Assembly (NCBI GenBank): GCA_046318595.1
Contig: JBKCTV010000091.1
Coordinates: 1 to 64,000, forward strand
Direction: 5' to 3'
Source: DAITMV01 sp046318595
Lineage (GTDB): Bacteria; Pseudomonadota; Gammaproteobacteria; Burkholderiales; Burkholderiaceae_B
DNA: 64,000 nt
In this document: positions 25,114 through 36,566 of the stretch, one piece after another
Layout: every line of letters begins with the position of its first letter
Position numbering within the stretch: the first letter of the stretch is position 1
Position numbers and translations under genes: made by a program
Notes under the pieces: generated by a model
The model's input: only the letters and a program-made list of their open reading frames with translations
The model's database searches: none
Told to the model about the DNA's origin: nothing

Positions 25114-27990
25114 ATGGCGAATATGACGGTTGCGCAATTTGCCGCGGAATTGAAAATGCCCGCGGGGATTCTGCTCGAACAATTGCGGTCTGCAGGCGTC
25201 GATAAGCACTCGGACACCGATATGGTCACGGAGGCGGATAAAACGCGCCTGCTCGACAGTCTGCGTCGGGCGCACGGGGGCTCCGCCGATAACGGTCAGA
25301 AAAAAATTACCCTGACCCGACGGCAAACCAGCGAAATCAAGCAGTCGGACCCGAGCGGTAAAGCGCGCACGATTCAGGTCGAGGTTCGTAAGAAACGGGT
25401 ATTCGTGCAACAGCGCCCGACCGAAACCGAGGCCCTGGCCGTCGCTTCTCAGCCCGAGCCTGCGGCTCTAGAGGCTGCGGCGCCAGTTCCCATCAGCGAT
25501 CTTCGCCAACGGTACGACGAAGACGCGAACCGGCAGGCCCGTTTGCGCGAAATTCAAGAAGCTGAACTCAAGCAAAAACAGGAAAAACTGGAACAGGAGC
25601 GCAAACGCGAGCATCTGCTGCAGCAGGAAGTCCTGCGCAAGGCCGAAGAAGAGCGCGTTGCTCACGAAAAAGCCGTCCAGGCGCAGCAGGAGGCACGGCA
25701 AGCCGTCGAAAATGGCGCCGACAGCGCCCGCGTCGCTGAGCTTGGGCGCCAGGAAGCAGAAGCGGTAGCCCGCGAGCAGGCTGCCCGGGAAGCAAACGAA
25801 GAAGCCAAACGCGCCGCAGAAGAAGCCGCGCGCGCGGTTCAGGCCCAAGCCGAAGCACGGCGCCGGGTCGAGGACGAGGTCGCTGCGATCAACAAGCTGA
25901 TGTCTCAGCCGCGTGTCGTTAAGGCGCCACCACCGACACCGGAGCCGATCGCGGCGAGTCCGGCGGGAACGCTGCACAAGCCGGTCGGTGTGGTCAAACC
26001 GGTCGTTGCCAAGCCGGCCGCTGCGACACCCGCCCAGGCAGCGGTCGATGCGAAGAAAAAAGGCGCCAAGGCTGAGCCCTGGAAAGACGATGCCAACAAA
26101 CGCCGTGGCGGCCTAAAAACCCGTGGCGATTCGTCCGGTGGTGTCGGCCATGGTGCATGGCGCGGTCCGAAAAGCGGCCATAAGAACAAACATGTGGAGA
26201 CATCCAACTTCGCAGCGCCGACCGAGCCCATCGTTAAGGAAGTGCACGTGCCTGAAACGATCACGGTGGCCGATCTGGCGCACAAAATGTCGGTCAAGGC
26301 TGCCGAAGTCATCAAAAACCTGATGAAACTTGGACAGATGGTCACGATCAATCAGGTGCTCGATCAGGATACGGCGATGATCGTCGTCGAAGATCTGGGC
26401 CACAAAGCGATCGCCGCCAAGCTCGACGATCCGGAAGCCATGCTCGAAGATTCCGGCCCCATCGTCGAGTATCAGCAAACCGCGCGGGCGCCGGTCGTGA
26501 CCGTCATGGGTCACGTCGATCACGGCAAAACGTCTTTGCTGGACTACATCAAGCGCAGTAAAGTGGCGTCCGGAGAAGCCGGCGGCATAACGCAGCACAT
26601 CGGCGCCTACCACGTCGAAACTGAGCGTGGCATGATAACCTTCCTCGACACGCCCGGCCATGAAGCGTTCACGGCCATGCGGGCGCGTGGCGCGAAAGCA
26701 ACCGACATCGTTATCCTGGTGGTCGCCGCCGACGATGGCGTCATGCCGCAAACGATCGAAGCCATTCACCACGCGCGGGCGGCAGGGGTGCCGATCGTCG
26801 TGGCGATGAATAAAATCGACAAGCCGGACGCCAATCCGGAACGCGTCAAACAAGAACTGGTGACGCAGGAAGTCGTGCCGGAAGAGTACGGCGGCGATTC
26901 GCCCGTGATTCCGGTATCCGCCAAAACCGGCGAAGGCATCGACAGCCTGCTGGAAAACGTTTTACTGCAGGCCGAAGTGCTGGAGTTGAAAGCTGCGGTC
27001 GATGCGCCGGCCAAGGGTCTGGTGATCGAATCGCGCCTCGACAAGGGCCGTGGACCTGTGGCGACGCTGCTCATCCAAAGCGGTACGCTGAACCGAGGCG
27101 ATGTCGTGCTGGCCGGTGCGGCGTACGGCCGGGTTCGTGCCATGTTAGATGAGTTGGGGCGTCCGATCACATCGGCCGGCCCATCGATTCCGGTCGAAAT
27201 CCAGGGTTTGTCGGACATTCCGCCGGCCGGAGAAGACATCATGGTCATCGCCGACGAGCGCAAGGCCCGCGAAATCGCTTTGTTCCGGCAAGGCAAGTTC
27301 CGCGACGTCAAGCTTTCCAAGCAACAGGCCTCGAAGCTCGAAAACATATTCGAGAACATGGGCGATGGCGAAGCCAAAAACTTGGCGCTCATCATCAAAT
27401 CCGATGTGCAGGGTTCTCAGGAAGCTTTGGTGCACGCACTCACTAAACTTTCCGGCGACGAGATTAAGGTACAGATCGTCCATGCGCAGGTGGGTGGCAT
27501 CAGCGAGTCGGATGTCAATCTGGCGCTGGCCTCGCGCGCCGTCATCATCGGCTTCAATACCCGAGCCGACCCGGGAGCGCGCAAGCTGGCCGAAAACAAC
27601 AGCGTCGATATTCGCTACTACAACATCATTTATGACGCTGTCGACGATATTCGTGCCGCCATGACCGGTATGCTGTCACCGGAGCGTCGCGAGGAAATTA
27701 CTGGCATGGTCGAAATCCGCCAAGTGTTCCGCATTTCCAAGGTGGGTTCGATCGCCGGCTGCATGGTGCTCGATGGCGTCATCCGCCGCAATTCCGGTAT
27801 CCGTTTGCTGCGCGACAACAAAGTCATCTGGACGGGGCACCTGACGTCGCTCAAGAGGTTCAAGGACGACGTCAAGGAGGTCAGGTCTAATTTCGAGTGT
27901 GGCTTGCAGTTGCAGAACTTCGACGAAATCGAAGAAGGCGATCAGCTCGAAGCATTCGAGGTGAAAGAAGTCGCCCGCGTGTCACTGTGA
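25114..27990 (+). CDS. infB: Translation initiation factor IF-2
   Basis: IF-2 is the GTPase that brings fMet-tRNA to the 30S subunit and promotes subunit joining. The 958-residue product has the IF2 N-terminal domain (MTVAQFAAELKMP), a long Glu/Ala/Arg/Gln-rich helical region (about 140-270), a Pro/Ala-rich linker, and a second N-domain before the G domain. G1 is GHVDHGKT at 466-473, G3 is DTPGHEAF and G4 is NKID. The C2 fMet-tRNA-binding domain ends the protein. GGAAGG before the start is a strong ribosome site. Confidence 0.97.
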   Translation: MANMTVAQFAAELKMPAGILLEQLRSAGVDKHSDTDMVTEADKTRLLDSLRRAHGGSADNGQKKITLTRRQTSEIKQSDPSGKARTIQVEVRKKRVFVQQRPTETEALAVASQPEPAALEAAAPVPISDLRQRYDEDANRQARLREIQEAELKQKQEKLEQERKREHLLQQEVLRKAEEERVAHEKAVQAQQEARQAVENGADSARVAELGRQEAEAVAREQAAREANEEAKRAAEEAARAVQAQAEARRRVEDEVAAINKLMSQPRVVKAPPPTPEPIAASPAGTLHKPVGVVKPVVAKPAAATPAQAAVDAKKKGAKAEPWKDDANKRRGGLKTRGDSSGGVGHGAWRGPKSGHKNKHVETSNFAAPTEPIVKEVHVPETITVADLAHKMSVKAAEVIKNLMKLGQMVTINQVLDQDTAMIVVEDLGHKAIAAKLDDPEAMLEDSGPIVEYQQTARAPVVTVMGHVDHGKTSLLDYIKRSKVASGEAGGITQHIGAYHVETERGMITFLDTPGHEAFTAMRARGAKATDIVILVVAADDGVMPQTIEAIHHARAAGVPIVVAMNKIDKPDANPERVKQELVTQEVVPEEYGGDSPVIPVSAKTGEGIDSLLENVLLQAEVLELKAAVDAPAKGLVIESRLDKGRGPVATLLIQSGTLNRGDVVLAGAAYGRVRAMLDELGRPITSAGPSIPVEIQGLSDIPPAGEDIMVIADERKAREIALFRQGKFRDVKLSKQQASKLENIFENMGDGEAKNLALIIKSDVQGSQEALVHALTKLSGDEIKVQIVHAQVGGISESDVNLALASRAVIIGFNTRADPGARKLAENNSVDIRYYNIIYDAVDDIRAAMTGMLSPERREEITGMVEIRQVFRISKVGSIAGCMVLDGVIRRNSGIRLLRDNKVIWTGHLTSLKRFKDDVKEVRSNFECGLQLQNFDEIEEGDQLEAFEVKEVARVSL

Positions 27991-28005
27991 TCGAGTCGGC
28001 GTATC

Positions 28006-28404
28006 ATGCGGCATAAGACCAAAACGGCGGATCGCGGCCTGCGCGTGGCCGACCAGATTCAGCGTGAACTTGCTGGTTTCATTGCCCGCGAGTTGCGCGA
28101 CCCGCGTTTGGGTTTCGTCACTTTGACCAGCGTGGAAGTGACGCCGGATTATGCCTATGCCACCGTTTATTTTTCTCTGCTGTCGGGCGACGTCGAGGAA
28201 AGTGCGCGCACTTTGAACGAGTCGGCCGGCTACCTGCGCAATTTATTGTTCAAGCGTTTGACCGTGCATACGGTGCCGACTTTGCGGTTCAAGTACGATG
28301 CCTCGGTCGAACATGGCGCCCGTCTGTCCGCACTGATCGACGCGGCCAATGCCGGCGATGTAGTGTTGTCGGCGAGCGACGACGATCCGGCGCACTCCGT
28401 ATGA
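28006..28404 (+). CDS. rbfA: 30S ribosome-binding factor RbfA
   Basis: RbfA is a cold-shock-related factor for late 30S maturation and 16S 5' end processing. The 132-residue product has the KH-type fold with RVADQIQRELAGFIARELRDPRLGFVTLT and the conserved TLRFKYDASVEHGARL near the end. It follows infB by 15 bp. Its stop overlaps the truB start (ATGA). Confidence 0.95.
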   Translation: MRHKTKTADRGLRVADQIQRELAGFIARELRDPRLGFVTLTSVEVTPDYAYATVYFSLLSGDVEESARTLNESAGYLRNLLFKRLTVHTVPTLRFKYDASVEHGARLSALIDAANAGDVVLSASDDDPAHSV

Positions 28405-29365
28405 CGGTCAGCGGATTGCCCAAGCGGAAGCGACGGCCCGTGCATGGCGTCCTGCTTTTGAATAAACCGCTTGGCGTTTCGTCCAACCAGGCCTTACAGA
28501 CGGCGCGCCGCTTATTCGCCGCCGAGAAAACCGGCCATACGGGCACCCTGGACCCGCTGGCCAGTGGCCTGCTGCCGCTGCTGTTCGGCGAGGCAACAAA
28601 GTTCTCTGCCGATTTGCTGGATGCCGACAAATCGTATGAGGCCGTGATCGAACTGGGACAAACGAGCGCAACCGGCGACGCCGAAGGGCCACTGAGCGTA
28701 ACGGCCGCGGTAGAACGATGCGCGGCGATTTCCCGGTCCGAAATCGAAGCCGTACTCGAAGCCATGGAGGGTGCGCAGTTACAACTGCCGCCGATGTACT
28801 CGGCGCTCAAGCATCAGGGCAAAGCCCTGTACGAATACGCCCGCGAAGGCATCGAGCTCGAGCGGACCCCGCGGCCGGTGGTTTTGCACCGCTTGCGGCT
28901 GCTCGATATGGACCTGCCGCGCTTGACGATCGCAATCGATTGCAGCAAAGGAACGTATGTCCGGGTGCTTGCCGCCGACCTGGGTCAGCGCTTGGGAACC
29001 GGTGCTTATCTGGCGGGTTTGCATCGGACGCGGGTCGGGTCGTTAACCGTCGAGCAGGCTTACACCCCTGATGGACTACAGGCTTTGCTGGATGCTTCGC
29101 CCGATGCTTTGGCTGCTGCTTTGCAACCCGTCGACAGCTTGTTGCAGAAGTTACCGCCGACGGTTCTGGATGCCGACCTGTCGCAGCGTTTTCGGCACGG
29201 TCAGCGCCTGCCGCTCGGTATGCAAGCACACAGCGGCCGTACCCGTGTTTATGGCCCGGCGGCCAATGACAGCGATCGCCCTTTATTATTGGGCACCGCT
29301 TTTTTAAACAATGACGGCCAAAGCAACAGCCTTTTGTCGCCAGAACGATTGATAAGATTGGAATC

Positions 29366-29369
<4 letters not shown>
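28401..29369 (+). CDS. truB: tRNA pseudouridine(55) synthase TruB
   Basis: TruB makes pseudouridine 55 in the T loop of tRNAs. The 322-residue product has GVLLLNKPLGVSSNQALQ at the start and the catalytic aspartate D51 in GHTGTLDPLASGLLPL. YEAVIELGQTSATGDAEG and SKGTYVRVLAADLG are further family blocks. The start overlaps the rbfA stop and the stop overlaps the typA start, so the three are likely translated in a coupled way. Confidence 0.96.
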
Positions 29370-31186
<1,817 letters not shown>

Positions 31187-31215
31187 GTTTTGCTGTGGCT
31201 GGAATCGCGTCTTCT

Positions 31216-32184
31216 ATGCGATTCCCGCGTCGCATCAGCATCGCTCCCATGCTCGACTGGACTGATCGGCACTGTCGGCGTTTCCACCGCGAGCTGACGC
31301 ATCATGCCTGGCTGTATTCGGAAATGGTGACTACCGGCGCTTTGATCCATGGCAATGCCGCCCGTTTCCTACAAAAAGATCCGCTTGAGCAACCAGTGGC
31401 GTTTCAGATTGGTGGCAGCGACCCCGCCGACTTGGCGCGATGTGCGAAAATGGTCGAGGCGGCGGGTTACGATGAAGTCAATCTGAACTGCGGTTGCCCA
31501 TCGGAGCGGGTGCAGCGTGGTGCGTTCGGCGCCTGCCTGATGGCCGAGCCGGGGTTGGTGGCCGATGGTGTCAAGGCCATGAAAGATACCGTCGATATCG
31601 AGGTCACAGTCAAAAACCGGATCGGTTTGAACGACGACACCAGCGAAAATTTACTGCACGAGTTTATCGGTCGGGTCGCTGAAGCGGGCTGCCATACCTT
31701 CATCGTGCATGCACGAAACGCGGTGCTGCGGGGTTTGTCGCCCAAGGAAAATCGCGAGATTCCACCGTTGCGCTATGACGTCGTCTATCGCCTGAAGCAA
31801 TTGTTTCCAGCGCTCGAAATTATCCTCAATGGCGGCGTGAAATGCTCGGCCGATGTGCACCGTCATTTAAGTCACCTTGATGGGGTAATGATCGGCCGCG
31901 AGGCCTACCACAATCCATGGTTATTGAATGAGGTGGATGCCGTGTTTGCACAAAGCACTGCACCAGGGCGCAAGCGTGAGGATGTGCTGCAGGCGCTACG
32001 TCCCTACGTCGAAAAAGAGTTGCGAGCTAGCACGCCGTTGCGGCAAATCACTAAATCGTGGCTGGGTTTGTATCACGGCCAACCTGGCGGCCGGCTGTTT
32101 CGGCGGACTTTGTCTGAGCCGCACGAACTTTTAACGAACGATTGGCGCGTCATTGAAAGAGCTCTCGCCTGGACGAGGGCATGA
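31216..32184 (+). CDS. dusA: tRNA-dihydrouridine synthase A
   Basis: DusA reduces uridines in the D loop of tRNA using FMN and NADPH. From the ATG at 31216 the product has 322 residues and begins RFPRRISIAPMLDWTDRHCR, as in DusA proteins. The catalytic cysteine lies in NLNCGCPSERV; the FMN phosphate site includes NGGVKC and GVMIGREAYHNPW. A TTG at 31183 overlapping the typA stop would add 11 residues that do not match the family. Confidence 0.93.
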   Translation: MRFPRRISIAPMLDWTDRHCRRFHRELTHHAWLYSEMVTTGALIHGNAARFLQKDPLEQPVAFQIGGSDPADLARCAKMVEAAGYDEVNLNCGCPSERVQRGAFGACLMAEPGLVADGVKAMKDTVDIEVTVKNRIGLNDDTSENLLHEFIGRVAEAGCHTFIVHARNAVLRGLSPKENREIPPLRYDVVYRLKQLFPALEIILNGGVKCSADVHRHLSHLDGVMIGREAYHNPWLLNEVDAVFAQSTAPGRKREDVLQALRPYVEKELRASTPLRQITKSWLGLYHGQPGGRLFRRTLSEPHELLTNDWRVIERALAWTRA

Positions 32185-32327
32185 GGGTCGCCTGCAATCG
32201 CCCTCCATAAGCGCAACGCGTCAACAAAAACCACATGACCTTTTCGATTGGAACCGCAGGTCGAAATGACGGAACTTTTTTCCTTGGTTTGTGACCCATG
32301 AATATTACTGCTTAATCTGTGGGTTTT

Positions 32328-34556
32328 ATGCAAACACTTCCGAGCTCCTCAACTGTTCCTAAAAGACCTCAGCATATTTCAGCGGATGATGCCCGTCAGT
32401 CCGAACAAGTGCCGAGTAGCAGCGCCATACCTGCGCAAGGCATTAATGGGATTGAGTCGCCCCTCCGTTTACTTCGAGAAGCAGAGGTTCGGGCGTCAGA
32501 GCTTCGGGAAGCAGAAAAAATAGCTGTTCGAGTACACACGGAAATGCCATTCGAAGTCATGCAGCAAGAAGAAATATTAAAAGAAGCAAATCTTGATTAT
32601 AAGCGCGCGGTTGATGAGTTAACAAAAGCACAGAAAGACATTGAGTCGATAAGTAATGATATTGAACGTATAGTCGCTGTAATTACAACGCAGAATAAAG
32701 AAACAGGATGTCGTATTGGTGATACGCAGAAAAAACTGAAAGGTTTTTTAGAAAAAAAAGAGTTGTTTGCTGTTCGAAAAAAACACCTTAAAGATAGCTT
32801 GTCAAGTCTTCGTGAAGAGATTAAAGGATTAGAGGCTGCTAAAGCCATCGCTCTTAAAAAAAGAGATAAAATTGCTAATCACCTACTATTTTTTAAAAGC
32901 TTGCAAACGCAGATTTCTCTGCTAAGTGAAGTGAATTTTAAAAACTCTTTTATAAAATTTTCCAGAAATAGTTCAAAGTTCGAGTCGCATGATTTCATTG
33001 ATTTTTGCCATCAGAAAATAGAAAGTTTGGGGGTTGATGAAGAAATAAAAAAATATATCATTGTTTATTTGAGTCGCTTGTTAAGTAAAAAATTGGTTAA
33101 TTATCTTGGTAAAAGTGAGGTAATTTCAGAGATAAAAAGCGTTGTGAAAAAAGCTTTGCATGATGTTCTTGTTTTGCAGTTGAAATCATCTTTTAAAACA
33201 GATTTTGGCGATTCAATAGATGGATCATTAATTTTGATTGGTTATAGAATTTCCGTTGTCGCTTCAGTCATGGTTGGTGTTGGTTGGGTGGCAGGGGCCA
33301 TTAATTTTAAATCTTTCGGCTTAAAATCAATCTTAACTACTGCCCCAGCGGTTGGGTTTACTATTTTAGCATTTCTTCTCATTAATCTAATGTATAAAAA
33401 TCAACAAAGTAAACAAAACTTAAGACGCTCAAGAGAAATAGATGAAAAACTCAGCCTTAGGTGGCCCGAAGTTAAAAAGTTCGGTGAAAAAATTGCACTG
33501 GATATAGATAATAGAATCCAAAAGGTTATGGAAAAAATTGAGTACGGCAGCATAGGTAGTTCACCCTTGCAGTTTGATGCAGATCCGAATATTGGTTACG
33601 AAAAGTTTTTTGCAATGCTTCAAAGCTACTTAACAGAAATGATTGGCAGGTACTCGATGAAATCAGATTTAAGTGCATCAAAGCTCCAAGCAAAGCAACA
33701 AGAAATCGATGCGCTTGAAGGAAAAAAATGTACAGTATTTTCTTCTATTTCAAGTACAGAATTACTACTCTCAGATGCAGAAAAAAAAATAGTTTTGTGT
33801 AAAAAAGCTATCGATAAATACAAAGACGTATTAAAAGAAAATGGCGAAGAATATTTTAAGAGTCAAGGTGTCCTTCATGAGCTCTACGGCTTGAAGGAAG
33901 AGAAAAAATTTAAAAAAGAAAAGAGTGGATACGAGCTTGATCAGCAAACAAAAAAATTGTCTGAGCTTAAATCTGAAGAACGTAAACTGACTGATGAATT
34001 ATCTTCTTTAGAGCCATTCGTCGATAACTTCGTCGAACAGCACCTAAAATATGGTACACCTTACTTTTCCGAAGCATCCGAAGACCGGGTTAATAAACGA
34101 CATACAGACTTTACAGCTACCCAATTACAGCACCGTATCAGCACTGGCTGCCTTCCTGATTCGAAGGGTAAAGCCTCTGCCGGTCAGTACGCCTCCTCTT
34201 ATTTCGACCGAATTCAGGTGGTCGGAGCCGTTTTTGATATTCAGGAGGTTTTCAGACGCGAAGATTTTTTTAAAAAACAAGCAAGCAATGAGTGCAAATT
34301 TTTGATTGATCATGGACGCCCCATGGGTTGGGTGGCCACAGGTACAGTTTTGGATGATGCTCCACGACGCTCAGCCGAGACCAGTCAAATCAGCCGCGTG
34401 GCGCTGAAAAAATACGGCGGTGTTTGGAGGGTGTCTCACCTTCAACTCGAATCCAAATCTTCCATGAGTGAGTCGAAAACTGGCAAGCTGGCTATGTTTA
34501 ACGCAACTGAGCGATCCGTCCTCCCGGTATCAGCAGATTTTGGTACAACGCAGTAA
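32328..34556 (+). CDS. A+T-rich coiled-coil membrane protein of unknown function
   Basis: I do not recognise the family. From the ATG at 32328 the product has 742 residues (a GTG three codons upstream is possible). The first 45 residues are rich in Ser, Pro and Gln, like many secreted-effector leaders. Residues about 50-190 form a long coiled coil rich in Lys and Glu. Two membrane segments lie near 305-330 and 335-360, followed by a second coiled-coil block (about 450-570). The last 170 residues are globular. The middle is extremely A+T-rich with many AAA/AAAA codons, while the last 500 bp are closer to the genome average, suggesting a foreign and perhaps chimeric gene. A host-directed effector or membrane toxin is possible but unproven. 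Confidence 0.6.
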   Translation: MQTLPSSSTVPKRPQHISADDARQSEQVPSSSAIPAQGINGIESPLRLLREAEVRASELREAEKIAVRVHTEMPFEVMQQEEILKEANLDYKRAVDELTKAQKDIESISNDIERIVAVITTQNKETGCRIGDTQKKLKGFLEKKELFAVRKKHLKDSLSSLREEIKGLEAAKAIALKKRDKIANHLLFFKSLQTQISLLSEVNFKNSFIKFSRNSSKFESHDFIDFCHQKIESLGVDEEIKKYIIVYLSRLLSKKLVNYLGKSEVISEIKSVVKKALHDVLVLQLKSSFKTDFGDSIDGSLILIGYRISVVASVMVGVGWVAGAINFKSFGLKSILTTAPAVGFTILAFLLINLMYKNQQSKQNLRRSREIDEKLSLRWPEVKKFGEKIALDIDNRIQKVMEKIEYGSIGSSPLQFDADPNIGYEKFFAMLQSYLTEMIGRYSMKSDLSASKLQAKQQEIDALEGKKCTVFSSISSTELLLSDAEKKIVLCKKAIDKYKDVLKENGEEYFKSQGVLHELYGLKEEKKFKKEKSGYELDQQTKKLSELKSEERKLTDELSSLEPFVDNFVEQHLKYGTPYFSEASEDRVNKRHTDFTATQLQHRISTGCLPDSKGKASAGQYASSYFDRIQVVGAVFDIQEVFRREDFFKKQASNECKFLIDHGRPMGWVATGTVLDDAPRRSAETSQISRVALKKYGGVWRVSHLQLESKSSMSESKTGKLAMFNATERSVLPVSADFGTTQ

Positions 34557-34831
34557 CAACGGAAGTGCAACTTTTGCCTATCTGAAATACGAAAAAGTTA
34601 GATTCCCTTTGCTTGGCGGGCATGCGAGGAGCCGGTCCCCGTGTTTGCGTGACCGAACGCGCGAGCACATAAAATGCTCTTGAAAGAGGAATTCTGCTAG
34701 AGTCTATACCGTTGATGGTCCCAACAGACCGCCAGCGAGGGCGAAGAAGCGGTGTGCAGCAGCTTATGGGCACATTCGAGCACATTCGGGAATGCGTATA
34801 TAGCTGTGTCCATAACGGGAAAAGAGTTGAG

Positions 34832-36439
34832 ATGTCGGAAGGTCTGATCGCGGAGCAGGTAAGGCGAAGAAGAACTTTTGCCATCATTTCCCACCCTGAC
34901 GCCGGAAAAACGACGCTTACCGAAAAGCTGCTGCTGTTTGCCGGTGCCATTCAGATCGCTGGTAGCGTCAAAGCGCGCAAGGCATCCCGGCATGCAACCT
35001 CCGACTGGATGGAAATCGAAAAGCAGCGTGGCATTTCAGTCGCGTCTTCGGTCATGCAGATGGAATACCGCGACTGCGTCATCAATCTGCTGGACACGCC
35101 CGGTCACCAGGACTTTTCCGAAGATACTTACCGTGTGCTGACGGCCGTGGATGCCGCATTGATGGTGATCGATGCGGCCAACGGCGTCGAGCCGCAAACC
35201 CTTCGGCTGATCGACGTTTGCCGCGCGCGGAATACGCCTATTCTGACTTTCGTCAATAAGCTCGACCGCGAAGTGCGCGAGCCGCTCGAGATTCTCGACG
35301 AAATCGAGCGCGTCCTTGGTATTCCCTGTATTCCGTTTGCCTGGCCGGTCGGGCAGGGCAAGTCGTTTCACGGCATTTACGACTTGCGCCGGCAGCACAT
35401 GCGAGTTTTCAAGCCGGGAGCCGACCGCCGCGACGAGCAAACCGAAATTCTTCCTGGGCGGGACCGTACGGCGCTGCGCGAGCGTTTTGGTGCCGAATTT
35501 GCCAAGGCCGAGCAGGAAATCGAACTGGTCGATGTCGCCTCGCCCGCCTTCGAGCCGGCGGCGTTCGCGGCCGGCCTGCAGACGCCGATGTTTTTCGGGT
35601 CGGCCATCAATAATTTCGGGGTGCAGGAAATTCTGGACGCGTTGGTCGAGGTGGCGCCGCCGCCGTCGGCGCGCCAATCGGTCGGTCGGGTCGTGCAGCC
35701 CGCCGAACCGAAGTTTTCCGGTGTGGTCTTCAAGATCCAGGCGAACATGGACCCGCAACACCGCGACCGCATCGCCTTCGTTCGCGTTTGCTCCGGGCGT
35801 TTCGAAAACGGCATGCGGTTCAAAGTGCGGCGCACAGGCAAAGAGCTGCGTCCGACCAGCGTCGTTACTTTTCTATCGCAACGCCGCGACCGGGTCGACG
35901 AAGCCTATGCCGGCGACATCATCGGTTTGATTACACACGGCGGTTTACAGCTTGGCGATTCCATATCAGAAGGTGAATCGCTGCAGTACACCGGTTTGCC
36001 GTTTTTCGCGCCGGAAATGTTCGCCACCGTCGAGCTGGCTGACCCGATGCGCAGCAAGCAGCTCGGCAAAGGCCTGCAAGAGCTGGGCGAGGAGGGCGCG
36101 ATTCAGGTGTTCAGGCCTCAAGTCGGCGGCGACATGCTGCTGGGCGCGGTCGGGCAGTTGCAGTTCGAAGTAGTGTCGCATCGTCTGCGCACCGAGTATG
36201 GCGTCGATGTTCGGCTGGGTACGGCGCGGTTCACCGGTGCGCGCTGGGTCAGTGCCGATTCCGGGGCCGACTTGCGCAAGTTCAGCGACCACAATGCAGC
36301 GCGTATGGTGCTCGATGCTGCCGATACGCTGGCTTTCCTGATCACTTCGCGTTTCGATCTCGAAGTGGCGCAGAAGCGTTGGCCAGATATCCACTTTCAT
36401 CCGATGCGCGAGCATGCCGGACTGATGCTGCAGACCTGA
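34832..36439 (+). CDS. prfC: Peptide chain release factor 3
   Basis: RF3 is the GTPase that recycles RF1/RF2 from the ribosome after termination. From the ATG at 34832 the product has 535 residues (E. coli 529), starting just before RRTFAIISHPDAGKTTLTEK (G1). G3 is DTPGHQDFSEDTY and G4 NKLDRE. RKASRHATSDWMEIEKQRGI is the family switch region. The open frame extends 40 codons further upstream with no family match. Confidence 0.94.
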   Translation: MSEGLIAEQVRRRRTFAIISHPDAGKTTLTEKLLLFAGAIQIAGSVKARKASRHATSDWMEIEKQRGISVASSVMQMEYRDCVINLLDTPGHQDFSEDTYRVLTAVDAALMVIDAANGVEPQTLRLIDVCRARNTPILTFVNKLDREVREPLEILDEIERVLGIPCIPFAWPVGQGKSFHGIYDLRRQHMRVFKPGADRRDEQTEILPGRDRTALRERFGAEFAKAEQEIELVDVASPAFEPAAFAAGLQTPMFFGSAINNFGVQEILDALVEVAPPPSARQSVGRVVQPAEPKFSGVVFKIQANMDPQHRDRIAFVRVCSGRFENGMRFKVRRTGKELRPTSVVTFLSQRRDRVDEAYAGDIIGLITHGGLQLGDSISEGESLQYTGLPFFAPEMFATVELADPMRSKQLGKGLQELGEEGAIQVFRPQVGGDMLLGAVGQLQFEVVSHRLRTEYGVDVRLGTARFTGARWVSADSGADLRKFSDHNAARMVLDAADTLAFLITSRFDLEVAQKRWPDIHFHPMREHAGLMLQT

Positions 36440-36566
36440 ATCCCGACCGCGAACTTTAGGATTTTTCACTCCGCTTCGGGGATTGCGTTGCCTCGAGGTA
36501 GGCCGTAGGCTGATACGATATGCTTGCGAAAAGATACAAAAACACGATTGCCAACGGAGACAGACC

